Assembly (NCBI RefSeq): GCF_032854445.1 | Contig: NC_088295.1 | Location: 80,828,644 to 80,892,643, forward strand | Source of the DNA: Liolophura sinensis | Lineage: Eukaryota > Mollusca > Polyplacophora > Chitonida > Chitonidae | Reading direction: 5' to 3' | Length of the DNA: 64,000 nucleotides | Part shown: in pieces, positions 1 to 11,645 of the stretch | Layout: every line of letters starts with the position of its first letter | Position numbering within the stretch: position 1 is the first letter of the stretch | Translations under genes and position numbers: made by a program | Notes under the pieces: model-generated | The model's input: only the letters and a program-made list of their open reading frames with translations | Databases searched by the model: none | What the model was told of the DNA's origin: nothing

Positions 1-89
1 GGTGGCAGACCTTCCCACGTACGACCGGAGAGGAAGCCAGCATGAACAGGACTTGAACTCACAGCGACCGCATTGGTGAGAGACTCATG
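1..89 (-). mobile_element. tRNA-derived SINE fragment, cut by window edge
   Basis: Read on the minus strand, this matches the middle of the full-length SINE at 22642-22911. It includes the 'caccaatgcggtcgctgtgag' stretch, the B-box-like 'gttcaagtcc' and the following 'catgctggcttcctctccgg' part. It is truncated by the start of the window. Confidence 0.75.
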
Positions 90-1789
90 AATATAAAGCT
101 GGAGATAGTGTGTATTTTACTTCCCTTACCAAGTCTTTGTCATCTAGATAAAGTGCACCGTAAACTTATAAAGTACATGTATAACCTACTGATTGATGTA
201 AGACAGACGTAAGTAGCAACTTGTTGGCTATGTTAATATATATATAAGCATATAAGTTTGCTGAAAGTGAAGTTAGTAAATTGTAAACGTTGTTAACGTT
301 TATGTATGGGAGTTCGGAAAGAATGGGGTACCTGATGTCAGTGAAAACTATAACAGGTTACTTAAAGCCAGTGTAACGTACAAGGTGCTTGACCTAGAAA
401 ATGATGATATATAAGGTGCTGTCGCTACTGAATTCAGATACTCTATCAAATTTCATAAAATAAGTGAAGACTCAAAGGTTGGTTTCAGTTGGAAATTTCG
501 CGGCGCATTATTCACATGACTGACCGTCAACAGGTTTGCGGATTGTCCATGCGAATATTGTATACTCTCGGGACATTTGCTACTTTGTCTCAAGAGCCTT
601 GAGAGCTTCAGTTATAACTCCGTCTTTGTACGGACTATTGACACATCCTCTCACCATTGTTTGTTGGTCATGTCATGATTCTTGGTTACATCAGTTTTCA
701 TAGAAGCCAGAGCTGATGTAAAATAAGATCTGCTAGACTGTTAATCGCATCGCGAGGACAGTAGCTTGGGCAGGGTAAATTTACATACACAGCACTCTGA
801 CACCATCTTCTGCGTGTAAATTCACTCTGAAGGATAAGATTGCTACATTTCAAGGTAAAACTCTACAGGTAAATGTAGTAAATTGTTAAGTGGTCACGTA
901 TGAACTTTGCCCCCCCCCCCCTCCACATTGTCGTCACTGCTCTTTTTTTTTTTTGTCTTGCAGTCTTTTGTATACCTCATTTTTTCTTTTACTTTCTCTT
1001 AGAAACGTTTTGCACTGATCTGTTCACCACAAAATCAACTTCCGGAGGACTTAGCAGGAGAGCTTTCCTAGACCACGAGAGACATGCACATGTGGACTTT
1101 TGTGAACTCCTTTATTGAGCTTTTGGCGTTATTTTTTCTTTGCCAGCTTTCACTGTTCTTGATGTTGATTTCAGTAATGCTAAGTCTATTATACAGTAAA
1201 CTCAGAGACCTATAATCCCACCACTTTTTCGAAAGTGGGGGAAGATAACGTTAGATAATGAAAACACAGAAACAAGTAATAGTTGTGGTTATCGCCAGTT
1301 ACTTACAGCAGCTGGTTTTGTACTGATTATTGTAAAGTCAGTGCTCTGCTATTACAACAAGCTGAATCTGGTACAGGGAAACAATGATTGTTATTTTTCT
1401 GAGAAGCTAAATGGGCACAAAATCGATTATTCTTATAAGATATGGAAACTCTGTCCTGTATAAGCCACTTTACATTCCGAAGTGTATGTAACAAATGTCG
1501 CTTGTGAAAGCATTATATGTACATATTATAACTCATGCGTAAGTCTCCTTCCAGAAAATCAAAACATATCACAGATTGTTTCGTTAGATTTTGTTGTCGC
1601 AATCTTATTCTGGAAACATTGCACGTGTGAAAAGGAGAAACAATGTATAAACAGGTGTATAGTCCAAAGTCCAACCTTTGTGAATGTTATTGATTTTGTC
1701 GCATTGCATAATGAATATAACTTAGATTCAAATAGTCGCCATTCCATTTCTATATAATTTAACACACGGTGGTGTGAGTCCACACTGAG

Positions 1790-2165
1790 AATCTTGGAAT
1801 GAATGAATGAGTGAATGAATGAATGAATGAATTCTTGAGGTTTAACGCCGTTCTTAATGTTTCTGTCAAATTACGACGAGGAGCCATTAGGTGTGTGTAC
1901 ATATACCGTGTTTCCGTGTGGCAAGGCGAGTCCATGCCGCTAAAGTTCTGCCGCCACTGAAGTATGACACTCCACCCAGTTCGGGCCAACCAGCACTGTA
2001 TTCTTGCTCTAACCTCTCAGTGCTGAGAGCCAGACAGCAACAAGAACAATTTTTAAAGGCCTTGGAATGACCAACTCGACCCGGGTTTGATCCATAGTCT
2101 CCTGACTTCGACAATCTAACCAGTAGGTCACCGAAGCGGTCCAAAAATTTCGGACATTGTGCTTT
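1790..2165. repeat. Dispersed repeat beginning with (GAAT)n and 'aggtttaacgccgttct'
   Basis: A short GAATGAATGA run is followed by 'cttgaggtttaacgccgttctt' and about 300 bp of further sequence. The opening resembles 18093-18165 ('gagtgagtgcttggggttta', then 'acgtcgtactcaa'), so it is probably a family of dispersed elements. The tail contains a possible B-box-like 'gggtttgatcca' motif. Family assignment is uncertain. Confidence 0.5.
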
Positions 2166-2944
2166 GAGTGTCGACTGGCATTATAACAAACCCATACTCT
2201 TAAGATAGGCAACTAAAACCGTACAGATGAAAGTACTCCTACACCGATAACTTAAAGTAATTATAGGTGAACTTTAAAAGTTTGCAAGGGAAGTTCGACT
2301 CTTGCTTTGAAAGAGCTTTCAATCAAAATGGATGTTCCATGTAAATAACCTGCATGGCCAGTTCCCAAAACGACAACAAACCACCAAAATCTACTAAAGT
2401 ATGCAAGGTACACAATAAGGACAGAATTTTGCAAAGAGAATTTTACCGTCAAGTTTCCAATGATGTCGGAAAGATTCAAGGAATGTTGAAATCAGTTTTC
2501 AAATAGTGTACCATGCTAGTATATAAGTTGTCGATAATAAAATAAGTAACTCAGTTGCGCTTTGCATGCAACTGTTTATATATCCAACGTGGCGATGACC
2601 TAAATCAACACGATGGAGATGCGGCCCATATTTTCTGGCAGGAACATGAGAAAATCACATATTTCACTGCTTAACCACATGCAAGTTGGCTGTGTCTGTT
2701 TTCCTATCAGATCCCCAGAACTGTGTTAAATAAGTCAACAGCAGAAGAGTTGTGTGCAAAAATTTTAGAAACGCAAATATTAATTGTCCAATTTTGGAAA
2801 TATGAGCCCTTTCAAAAAAACTTTGTCATACCTACCGCCCCGCACGCACACCGGTTATCCAGAATAAATATATAAACTGAGGTTCAAATATCAGCTTCCG
2901 ATTTATTTGATACGTGTTTTAGGCCATATTTAAGAATATTTCAA

Positions 2945-3002
2945 TCATATCCTGCGGCGGGAAGCATTGTGGTGGGAGGAAACTGGGCGGAGCCAGGGAG
3001 TA
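2945..3002 (-). mobile_element. SINE fragment (3' portion)
   Basis: On the minus strand this reads as the 'ctggctccgcccagtttcct' and 'cccaccacaatgct' part of the SINE family seen at 22642-22911. Only about 58 bp is preserved. Confidence 0.6.
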
Positions 3003-3517
3003 TAAACATCTGAAATGGTGGGTACCTGGATTGCCTCTCACAAATCACAGGTAACATCCTGATCACCCAGACAGATAAATAACGCTTAATGCAAGCTATA
3101 CATCACTGATGAGAAACCGGAAAGAGGGCGGAAAATACCTGCGCCCTTGGTATTTAACATACTTGTTGGATATATGAGCAGGCCACCTCATTCCTCACTG
3201 GGTTATCTGCTGTGGTGAAGGAGCTTTGTACCTAATGGATATCTAGCTCCAGCATTCACATGTTAAATTCCCTACGGATATTCATTCTGAAGTTATCTTT
3301 AGATCACATGGCAATATAAAATGCGACGTGTTACCAAAATGTCATTAAACATTAACCAGCAATAGTTGGTGCCAATTCCGGCTGACTGGTTGGCCTAGTG
3401 AAAAGCCAGAAACTTCCCAGTGGAATGAAAACTGTAGCCCGAATGGTTTTAAATGTAGGCTTACACTGATACTCTGTCAAAGTTTTATCGTGTGGTTTTT
3501 TTCGCTAAAACTTCTTG

Positions 3518-4032
3518 ATGGCAAAAGGTAAAATGAGGAGCAAGGAGAAATCACTGATTCTCTACTTCAGTGTACTTGCGATGTTTTTGCCTGATGATCA
3601 TTTTGTTGTGAGTACCAACAGTTCAGTGGAAATCTCTAACGCTGCCAGCATCAGCAAACCTTCGGTGGATGGGAGAACTCTGACGGTATTACAAGGACAT
3701 GAGGCGCAAGCACAGGCCGTAACTACACAGGTAACGCCTCAAGAACTATCCGACGAGTCCAAGTTACCAAAGTTTCAAGGTGGCACGGACATCTACCACG
3801 GTATGACGGAATGGAACAGCCTAGTTTGTGGTTTGAGTGTCTGCAATTCCACCCTGGCTCGTCGGTCATGTTCCAAACCTGTTTGTGACACCTGCCATTG
3901 TGACGAGGACTGTTCCCGTTACGGAGACTGCTGTCCTGACTATTATCTGTCCTCACCGCCCAAGTCACCACAGGCCGACTTCTCCTGTGTTTCTCAGGCG
4001 TTTATCGTCTCCAACTACGTCCAGTTCTACAG
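3518..4032 (+). CDS. GPCR exon 1: signal peptide and somatomedin B domain
   Basis: The exon encodes residues 1-171 plus two bases and ends at TTCTACAG|GTACTG. The N-terminal hydrophobic stretch SLILYFSVLAMFLP is followed by a Ser/Thr-rich linker and then by nine clustered cysteines typical of a somatomedin B fold. Such domains are stable extracellular disulphide knots, often involved in protein binding. A second ATG at 3533 would remove five residues without changing the prediction. Confidence 0.85.
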
Positions 4033-7000
4033 GTACTGCTAGCTTTATGAAGATTGTGTGTAGCGTGTCCTCAGTGTAGGTATTATTTTGGGGGGTTTGA
4101 AAGCGGAGTGGGGGGAAATTGTCTCCGATTTACCGAAGTAAATCCATTTTTAGTGTGTATTGCGGAGGTGTGTTTTAGCATCTCCGTAAGGTTTTCTTCC
4201 ATTTTACTTGGTATGTAAACCCGTCTAAAGCATCGTTATTGTAAAGTACAATAATCAGTACATAAATACCAGTTAAATTATGTCTTTTTACATTAAAATT
4301 TTAGTGTTGTCTGTTCGGACTATTTAGTTGCATGGTACAAAATGGTCGCATTTCCAGTTATTTGGTTGGGGATGCGGTGGGGGAGTAAATGGGGCGTTGT
4401 GATTGGTGGAGGGAGTCGTGCACGTGCGATGTCGTCATGGTGATGTCAGAACGTGTGTGATGTTCTGAAAGCGTCTGTGTTGTAGTACAGTGTTATGACA
4501 CGCGGGCCAGGTGCACCGGCAGGCCTATCTGGAGTGCAAGTCAAGCACCGTTCGTGCGGGTGCACTCCGCGACCTGGTCTGCTTACATAACCCTGTCATG
4601 ATGACACACATAAATCACAAGTACTCAGACTGAAAAAGTTATCTTTCGGAAGGTATGGGAGGCCCTGAAAAGGGCCTTTGAAAAATATAGTCCTGACAAG
4701 GGCTGTTGGTGTTGTTTTAACAACTCCTCACCATCCCCTGAATGGTTTCTACACTAGAATCTATGCTACAGGCTGACATGAAAAAAATAACAGTAAATTA
4801 TACTGTTCACCTAACTGCTTTTCTAAAAACCCCATGCAAAGGTAAGTGTTCTATATACATGTATATAGGTACAAGCCAAATGAGCCTTCCCAACTTTCTA
4901 CATCTTTTAATTTACATGTATATAGGTACAATTTGTCTTCTCCTAGGTTTTGAGATCGTATCCCCATCCAGGATAAGATGGGGCCGGGGGAAAAAACAAC
5001 AAACGTAGGTATACATACCTACATAGCGATGTGCATATACGCTCTACGTTAAATCCCCAGGCTTACAATTTCAGTAATGCCCTAATACCACCCCGCACTT
5101 ACGATTAGACAGACGTGCCTGTAGCAGACAACCACGGCTGAGGAGGGGCGTGGAGTGCTTGCTGACAACGCGCCATAGGTCCCCAGGCAATCATAATGCT
5201 AGTATGCTGCGTTGAAACCGGTTTGCGCCGGTACTTTTCTAAAAAAATTAGCAGAATCCTTTTAACTGGTCACTGAAATGTTGTCATGGAATGGGTATAT
5301 ACACAGAGGACAGGCGTTTTGACCGCGAACCGCTTTATCGACACATCATACGGAAAAAAGTAGAAGAATTAGACAAGGGTTTCGACCAGGCCTGCCGGGA
5401 GTACACCGCCATGCAAAGCTACCGAGGTCTGGACAGGAGGCGGGTCCTTCTGGAGGTAGATACTAAATGGAAAGCCTGGGGAGCTGTGCTGAACACCAGA
5501 GCTACATATGAGAGGTCCGCTACGGTCCCCTTTTCGAACCCAGAACTTTGAGGATATCAAAGCCGGGCTGACCCTGGCAGGACAATATCCACCCCTATCT
5601 TACAAGTCTCCTCTCGGTAGGCCCGGTTGAAACAACAACAGCAGGCCTTGACAGGGCCACCCATATCTTCCAAAAGATAACTTGAGGTTTATGTGTGTCA
5701 TCATGACAGGGTTATGTACGCTTCCAGGCCATGGAGTGCACCACTCCACGACATCGGGTGTATGACTTGCACCCCAGGTAGGCTGGCCGGTACACCTGGT
5801 CCGCTTGCTACAACACAGACGCTTCCAGAACATCACACACGTTCTAGAACACCATGACTTCATTATGACGTCATCGCCCGCACAAGCCCCCCCCCTCCAC
5901 CCCCCCCCCCCACACACACACTCCACCAATCACAAGACTCCATTTCCTTCCCCACCGAACCCTCCTCCCCCACCCAGGGTTTACTCACACCGCTGCCGTC
6001 ACCCATAAGAATGACCCAGGGGAGAAGAAATTGACTTGATCTGCTACTCACAATGATTATAGGTCCTACGAATTTAACAATGACATCATTGTGCTAATGT
6101 TTTGCAGCCGATAGTCACAGATCCGTTGGACCTACCGTTTATAATACCACTAATCGGTGTGGCTCATTACTGCTCGGTACGTCACAGGAACGTTAGAATA
6201 CTTGACACTCATTCGTGCGGCTAATACCTTGTACTACTGAATTTGCACTTTACAATAGCAGGATCTCTTTTAAACCTATGGATTATTATTTATTTATTGA
6301 TTTAATTACTTATTTATTTATTTATTAAATTGATGTTTTACGTCGTACTAAAAAATATTTTATTTATACGACACTAAAATGTAACATATATCAGATGAAA
6401 GACCATTCATACCCTGTCCCGAGAAAGAGATATTTTTTAGAATTTTTCCAACACAGTAAAATGATTTAAAACAATAGCTTCTTAGCTACGGTAGTATGTA
6501 GTGACCCAGGGAGCATCAGTGACGTTACGTCAATATTTTTTACTTCAAGTTTCATCCTCGAATGCATTCGCAGATCTATATTTACATGCATTTTGAATGA
6601 TGAAGTCTAGCAGTTTGTGTGTGTTAAGTGACAAAAATCTGACGTGACGTCACGACAACCAAAGAGTAGAGTCCAAAGTTTCAAATGCACTGTCAAAGAA
6701 ATTCGAAATAACATGAACTGAAGTGTTTCATGAACAGTGTTCATTGGTCTTTCATCTCACCTACACTTAACGTTCGTGGGGGTTTGCCTTTAATGAGTTA
6801 AAAGGAACCACTAATTTAATTACCGAATCAAAGGAACTATAACATGTAACTATATAGAAAGGATCGGTTAAAATAATAAACCTCAAACAAACAAGGGTTT
6901 CTCACTCTGTACAATAACTTGTTTCCTATATTAGAAATGTCAGTGAATGTCAGCACTAGAGAACAATACCAGAATTAACAGGAAGAGCTTAATATGGTTA

Positions 7001-10000
7001 TGTATTAAGTTATTGTTGAAACTTACAAACATCACCTTTGTCTCCTTTAGTTATAAGATGGTCAGCAGTTGTCCTAACTTGGAATTCTCAAAAGATGACC
7101 AGATGTCCACGATGGATAAATGTCTTAATCCAGACCATACAAGAATCCAAGATAGTATTCCCGTGTATTCTGCACAAACAAAACTTCATTATAGGAATGC
7201 TGCTTGTGCCGTATGTAATGGCATTGAAGACACCACAGTTTGGAATGTGCAATCGGTATGCCAAAACTTTGTGAAATTTTTTCGGTTAACCTCCTATGAC
7301 GACCTACTCCGTTTGATTCAACACGAAGAAACCTGTGCCGTTCATTTCCAGCCGCCCGTTTTCAGTAAAACCCGGAAATGTCAGTTCACGGCGAATACAA
7401 CAAAGACGTGCAACGTGAGTGGTAACTGGAGGACTTATGACCCGGATATAGCACTGGCCTGTTCTCTCTATTCTCAGCCGTTTTTGTACTCAGATGTTGT
7501 ATATGAAAACATTTTCTGCGCTTCTTGTAACGGGATACAGCTGAAAGCTGAGTCTTTGTGCTTGGCTTCCGATTCGAATTTCAACGCATTGGCGCCATTT
7601 TCCTTCATTCTGGATATCCGACAAACCAACTTACCCACGAATAACAAAGATGCCCATATAAATTGCACAGGAAGCGAAGTATACGACCCCTCCGTTGTAA
7701 GTATGATATGTATATGACATAGGTGACCGAGACATATTACAAAAAATTGGTTATGTATTAAGTATTTTATAAAATAAAGAGAAAGGGATACTACAAAAAC
7801 GTGTGATTTAATCTCACGCAGCATTCACTAACCCAGTGACATACCATTAAGAATCCACTGGGTCTCTGTTGATACAGCAGACTAAATAAGTTACATACGA
7901 GTGGATCGATCTCTCAGAACTCCTTTGCGTTAAGAAAAGGCCGCATATTATTTAACAGATTTTTCCAAAAGTGCATTAAGGCGTTTGCTACCGTCAAATA
8001 CAAAAAAGTCAGCCACCTGTTGCACTACTTCAAATAGTACAATGCACCCAATGATGGGTTTTTCACATCATATCCTTGTTAAAAAATTTACACTGGTCGC
8101 CAGTAATAGTTGGCCTTGGTGACAAAAAGCTCTTGGCAAGGCCCGTGGCCAGTTCTACAGTCTTAACGTTCGTTGAAGGCCTTTTGTCGTGCTTAGCGTG
8201 CATATCTGTACGTTACCAAAGTGAAAGTTTCATCATTAACTTGCCACAGCTCGGTAGTTTATCTGGGCACTTGTGATTCTTGTATCGTTGAAAAGTTCTT
8301 TTCCTTACTATTTCTGTAGGAAATTTGTCGACTTCAACTTCAAAAATATAAACCTGTGGATGGTCGTTGGTTTCCTATTGGCTCAGCGCGATTTCGTATC
8401 ATCACAATGTTGGTTGTCGTCGTATAAGTGTAATATTCTTGAACATGGCGTAAAAGACCAGCCAACCAAACAAGCCATTCACGGAATACCGGTAGCTTCT
8501 TGATTGAGCAGTTTGTAAAACTATATAATGTTCAAGTCATGTGCTCCATTCAAATACCGACCTCTAAACCAAAAAAGTAGAATGATTCACATTGTTATGC
8601 ACAGACATTATCCTCTAATTATACAGTGCTAAGATCTTGCCATTAAATCAACAAGATAGACCAAAATTATTATACTGTCACAACTACATTTTTCATTGTT
8701 TATCCTATGCTAAAGGATTGTAGAGCAGTGACTTCATATGTCATGGAGTTGCAAATCATTGTGGTGGTAAAAGAAGCCGTGGGGAGTTTGTGCACAAATT
8801 CACCACAGAGGTCTTTGGTATGCAAATCGCGTTGCATTTGGCAATCTATGTACTAGGGGAGGTAATTGCAACCCTGTGAATAGCTGAGTAAAATGTTGAG
8901 CTATCAGGTAAATGGCTTCCTTGCTCTTTGATATGCAAATCTCTACAGATGATAGGCTGTATGTGTACTATGATTGGCAACTGCAACCCTATGATTGGCA
9001 AAAATAAAAAAGACACCGCCACCGACAGCATCTGATCCCCGTATCACAATGCCTTTTCTTACTTCGTAAGGTGAGCCAAGTACTAAATAAATAGATACAA
9101 AAGTATGTCCCTAACTTTCGCGTGATAAAATGCCATGCTACCACATGCAGGTTCTACGACATATCAAAAGCGTAACCAAGCATGACAACCATTTTTTCAA
9201 CTGAGGTTCCTGGAATTGAAGTCATGCCATTTTGTTACCTTGGTAATCTTGGGCGGGATGAGTTGTAAAACTGCGCAAAAATTTTTGATTTCTATCCAAA
9301 ACAGACAAAATTCTAATATTTTAACTTCAACTTGGTGTAAAACAGCAGTGCAGAAATTTACAGTGTGCCAACAACCTACAATGTCTGTTTGGCAGTATTA
9401 ATTAATCGGCGCTCCTTCACTCTTCAGGTCGGAGGCAAATCTTGGACTCAAGTGCCCCAATCGCACATGTGTAACCTTAATCACAGCCTTAAACAACAAT
9501 CAAATACTAAATGAATACCTCTCAGTAGCCACGAGACGAGGTGGAAAATAAAATACATCCTGATATCTTAATAACTTATGTTAACTCCGTAAGTGGGAAA
9601 GGCTCTGCCCGGTTTCTTCCCACTCTAATGCTGCCCTCCGTCGTATAGGTGAAATACTCTTGAGTAGGGCGTAAAACACCAATCAAATAAATAAATAAAT
9701 AAATATCTTCCTTATCTGGATCTACTTACCACAGAAAATGTGCCGGCCCCTGATTTGTCCGCTGTGGAGGTACCCTCAAGACAGTAGATGCGTGAGCGTT
9801 TTTCCAACCTCACAGGGAATGGGTTACATTCTCCACTTCAGCCTAACGCCTCGACATCAGCCCTTTCTCTCAGTGAAGGATCTCAAACAACTTGCCCAGG
9901 GTTTATCTGAGCAGATTAAATGTAAAGTGGACTGGTTCCAGTCGAAACTGACAGTATCTAGCGTGAACGTCACATACGCTATTTTACCAAAAAATTTAGA

Positions 10001-11471
10001 AAAACGTGTACAAGAGATTGACGTCCAATATTCTCTGGTAGTGGGTGCGATGATACCCCGTAAAGAGACAGAGAGCCATCTGGTTGGTCTTGCCAGAAGC
10101 AGGTTTTGGTGGCACGAGGATGACTCAAAATCTCCAGTGTACTTTGATGTCAAATGGCAGGCAGGGGTCAGCAGTGCGCGATTGTTCAACATGACTGCCA
10201 TGTACACAAACGGGGCCGTAAAATCACAAAGTTTTACAATAACAGAATTTTTGAAGCCAGTTGCTGATAATTTTAAGACAAATGCATCTTTATATATCGT
10301 GGTGAATGATTTGCTAATGTGTAACATGATAGAACTGAACAGCACGGAGTACACAGTGGTTAATTCCAGCCAGATCTTCATTAACTCGACTGGTGAACAC
10401 CTTGACGAGGGGCAGTATGTCTGGAATGGCGACCGTGTCCATGCCTGTACAAACTATACTGGTGACATACCGGACAGCCAGACTCAAGTCAGCGCTACAC
10501 CCTACGATCAGACAGAACTCATCCTAACTTTAATTTGTACTTGTTTATCTCTCTGTGGACTAGCTGTCACCCTCCTCATCTACTTGGTCATACCTTCTGT
10601 CCGCCAGCAGCTTCCTGGGAAAAACAATATGTTTTTGTTAGTTAATCTGTTTTTGGCCCAGTTACTTTTCCTGACGGGGTCCTCAGCTAAGGTGTCCACA
10701 CCAGGATGTCGGGCTCTGGGGATCGTCATACACTATTTCTGGCTGGCCACTTTCTGTTGGAAAGTCATCTGTGCCTATCACATGTACCGGTTATTTACCA
10801 GTCCGCTAAAGGTGTTGGACCAGACCAAGTCCCTGTACAGGTACGTTCTGTTTTCTCACCTGTTCCCGGCTGTCTGGATCATTGGCGTTGTTTCCATTAA
10901 CCTGGGACTCTCAGGCCTCGTCAGAATTGGCTATGGTGACAGACAGAACCTTTGTTTCCTTTCAAGCACTCTCGATATAGCACTTGCTTTCATAATCCCC
11001 GTTGGATTGGTTATAACACTCAATACGTTTTTCTTCTCACGCTCCATCTATGCCCTGAGGCATCGACCTAAGGTACAACGCCAAACGACAAAATCCGACA
11101 TTAAAGAGACCGTCGTTTATTTTAAGATGTCACTGTTGTTTGGCTTCACCTGGGTATTAGGTCTTGTGGCCCTGCTTGTCAATGAACGCGGAATGTGGTA
11201 CGTCTTCACGGTTGTAAATACCAGCATTGGAGTCTTCATCTTCGTGAGTTTTGGTGCAAAGAACCTTTCGCCTTCTGTTCTGATGCGAGGCCGTCAAGAA
11301 GTCCATTCTGACACTACCAGGAGCTTGCAGACATTTGATACATCTACTGACATCAGAGATAATGTAAGATCTGCATCAGTTTCAGGCGCAGCTGTTAGTC
11401 TGAATAAACCAAGTGATGATGCAAATAACAGAACGGAAGACAATAATAGACCTTTCCCAGCTGTCCATTAA
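3518..11471 (+). CDS. Somatomedin-B domain secretin-like (class B/adhesion-type) seven-transmembrane receptor, 3 exons
   Basis: Three exons join in frame: 3518-4032 (ends phase 2), 7051-7696 (ends phase 0) and 9735-11471. The product is 965 aa. An in-frame TAA four codons before the ATG fixes the start. Residues 10-30 form a signal peptide or anchor. A somatomedin-B-like cysteine cluster lies at about 104-143 (CSKPVCDTC then CHCDEDC then GDCCPDY). Exon 2 carries two similar Cys motifs (YRNAACAVCNG and YENIFCASCNG). Seven hydrophobic segments follow from about residue 648 to 893. They show class B signatures: the ECL1 Cys with HYFWLATFCWK in TM3, FGFTWVLGL in TM6 and VVNTSIGVFIF in TM7. I see no canonical GPS cleavage motif before TM1. 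By family it is a plasma-membrane G-protein-coupled receptor; the ligand is unknown. An AATAAA lies at 12439. Confidence 0.88.
4385..5955. mobile_element. Foldback-type element with long inverted arms, in GPCR intron 1
   Basis: About 340 bp at 4385-4730 is a diverged reverse complement of 5625-5955. Shared landmarks include 'caacacagacgct', 'cagaacatcacacacgttct', 'tgtcatcatgacagggttat' and 'ctccaccaatcaca'. The arms flank about 900 bp. The whole lies between GPCR exons 1 and 2. This resembles a foldback or MITE-like DNA transposon. Target-site duplications were not resolved. Confidence 0.7.
5291..5551 (+). CDS. Unrecognised 86-codon open frame inside the foldback element
   Basis: The frame starts at ATG and is charged and helical-looking (for example KKVEELDKGFDQACREYTAM), ending in FSNPEL. 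It sits between the inverted arms, so it may be a remnant of a transposon-encoded protein or a captured exon fragment. I recognise no family, and coding status is uncertain. Confidence 0.3.
   Translation: MGIYTEDRRFDREPLYRHIIRKKVEELDKGFDQACREYTAMQSYRGLDRRRVLLEVDTKWKAWGAVLNTRATYERSATVPFSNPEL
5956..7050. other. Remainder of GPCR intron 1
   Basis: No gene is seen. A minus-oriented SINE tail lies near 6285-6365 (runs of ATTT followed by 'gatgttttacgtcgtact'). The intron ends at the acceptor 'ttgtctcctttag' before 7051. Confidence 0.6.
7051..7696 (+). CDS. GPCR exon 2: cysteine-rich extracellular region
   Basis: The acceptor 'tcctttag' completes the AG|T serine codon from exon 1, and the exon ends before GTAAGT at 7697. 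It encodes residues 172-387. Two paired motifs, YRNAACAVCNG and YENIFCASCNG, suggest an internally duplicated Cys-rich module. Several N-glycosylation sequons (NTT, NVS, NCT) fit an extracellular location. Confidence 0.85.
7697..9734. other. GPCR intron 2
   Basis: No gene is seen. It contains SINE 3' fragments at about 8405-8485 and 9598-9704. It ends at the acceptor 'ctacttaccacag'. Confidence 0.65.
9598..9704 (+). mobile_element. SINE 3' fragment with (AAAT)n tail
   Basis: Matches the 3' half of the SINE at 22642-22911: 'ctctgcccggtttcttccca', then 'gtcgtataggtgaaatact', then 'gtaaaacaccaatc' and an AAATA-rich tail. It lies about 30 bp upstream of the exon 3 acceptor. Confidence 0.75.
9735..11471 (+). 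CDS. GPCR exon 3: juxtamembrane region and seven-helix domain
   Basis: A phase 0 acceptor precedes AAA ATG TGC. The exon encodes residues 388-965: about 260 residues of extracellular juxtamembrane sequence with many N-glycosylation sequons, then seven hydrophobic helices. A Ser/Thr-rich cytoplasmic tail of about 70 residues ends at TAA. Encoding the whole seven-helix domain in one exon is compact for this receptor class. Confidence 0.92.
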   Translation, partial: KMCRPLICPLWRYPQDSRCVSVFPTSQGMGYILHFSLTPRHQPFLSVKDLKQLAQGLSEQIKCKVDWFQSKLTVSSVNVTYAILPKNLEKRVQEIDVQYSLVVGAMIPRKETESHLVGLARSRFWWHEDDSKSPVYFDVKWQAGVSSARLFNMTAMYTNGAVKSQSFTITEFLKPVADNFKTNASLYIVVNDLLMCNMIELNSTEYTVVNSSQIFINSTGEHLDEGQYVWNGDRVHACTNYTGDIPDSQTQVSATPYDQTELILTLICTCLSLCGLAVTLLIYLVIPSVRQQLPGKNNMFLLVNLFLAQLLFLTGSSAKVSTPGCRALGIVIHYFWLATFCWKVICAYHMYRLFTSPLKVLDQTKSLYRYVLFSHLFPAVWIIGVVSINLGLSGLVRIGYGDRQNLCFLSSTLDIALAFIIPVGLVITLNTFFFSRSIYALRHRPKVQRQTTKSDIKETVVYFKMSLLFGFTWVLGLVALLVNERGMWYVFTVVNTSIGVFIFVSFGAKNLSPSVLMRGRQEVHSDTTRSLQTFDTSTDIRDNVRSASVSGAAVSLNKPSDDANNRTEDNNRPFPAVH

Positions 11472-11645
11472 GAACCCGCATTTGACCGATGGTAATCAAT
11501 ATTGTTGCAAGTAGGCCAGCCAGATGTCCTACACACTGGCCACAAATCTCTAATCTGTCTGTGACGTCATGACGTCAAAATTGCTTTCACCGGGATTGGA
11601 ATGAAAAGCAAGGTTGTCACAAGAAGAGGTGGTGGGACACAAAAT

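Larger units (their letters stand above)
90..3517. other. Sequence upstream of the GPCR gene; no gene seen
   Basis: Only short, unconvincing open frames occur here, none with recognisable domains. The stretch holds a dispersed-repeat copy near 1790-2160 and a SINE fragment near 2945-3000. The promoter and any non-coding first exon of the downstream receptor should lie here, but I could not define them. Confidence 0.6.

Noticed and set aside
900-1118. 72-codon hydrophobic open frame
   Set aside because: Dominated by poly-C and poly-T tracts, with no supporting context.
7474-7824. Minus-strand 116-codon open frame
   Set aside because: Largely antisense to GPCR exon 2, with no recognisable features.
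9857-10381. Minus-strand 174-codon open frame
   Set aside because: Antisense shadow of GPCR exon 3, whose plus-strand frame has clear receptor features.
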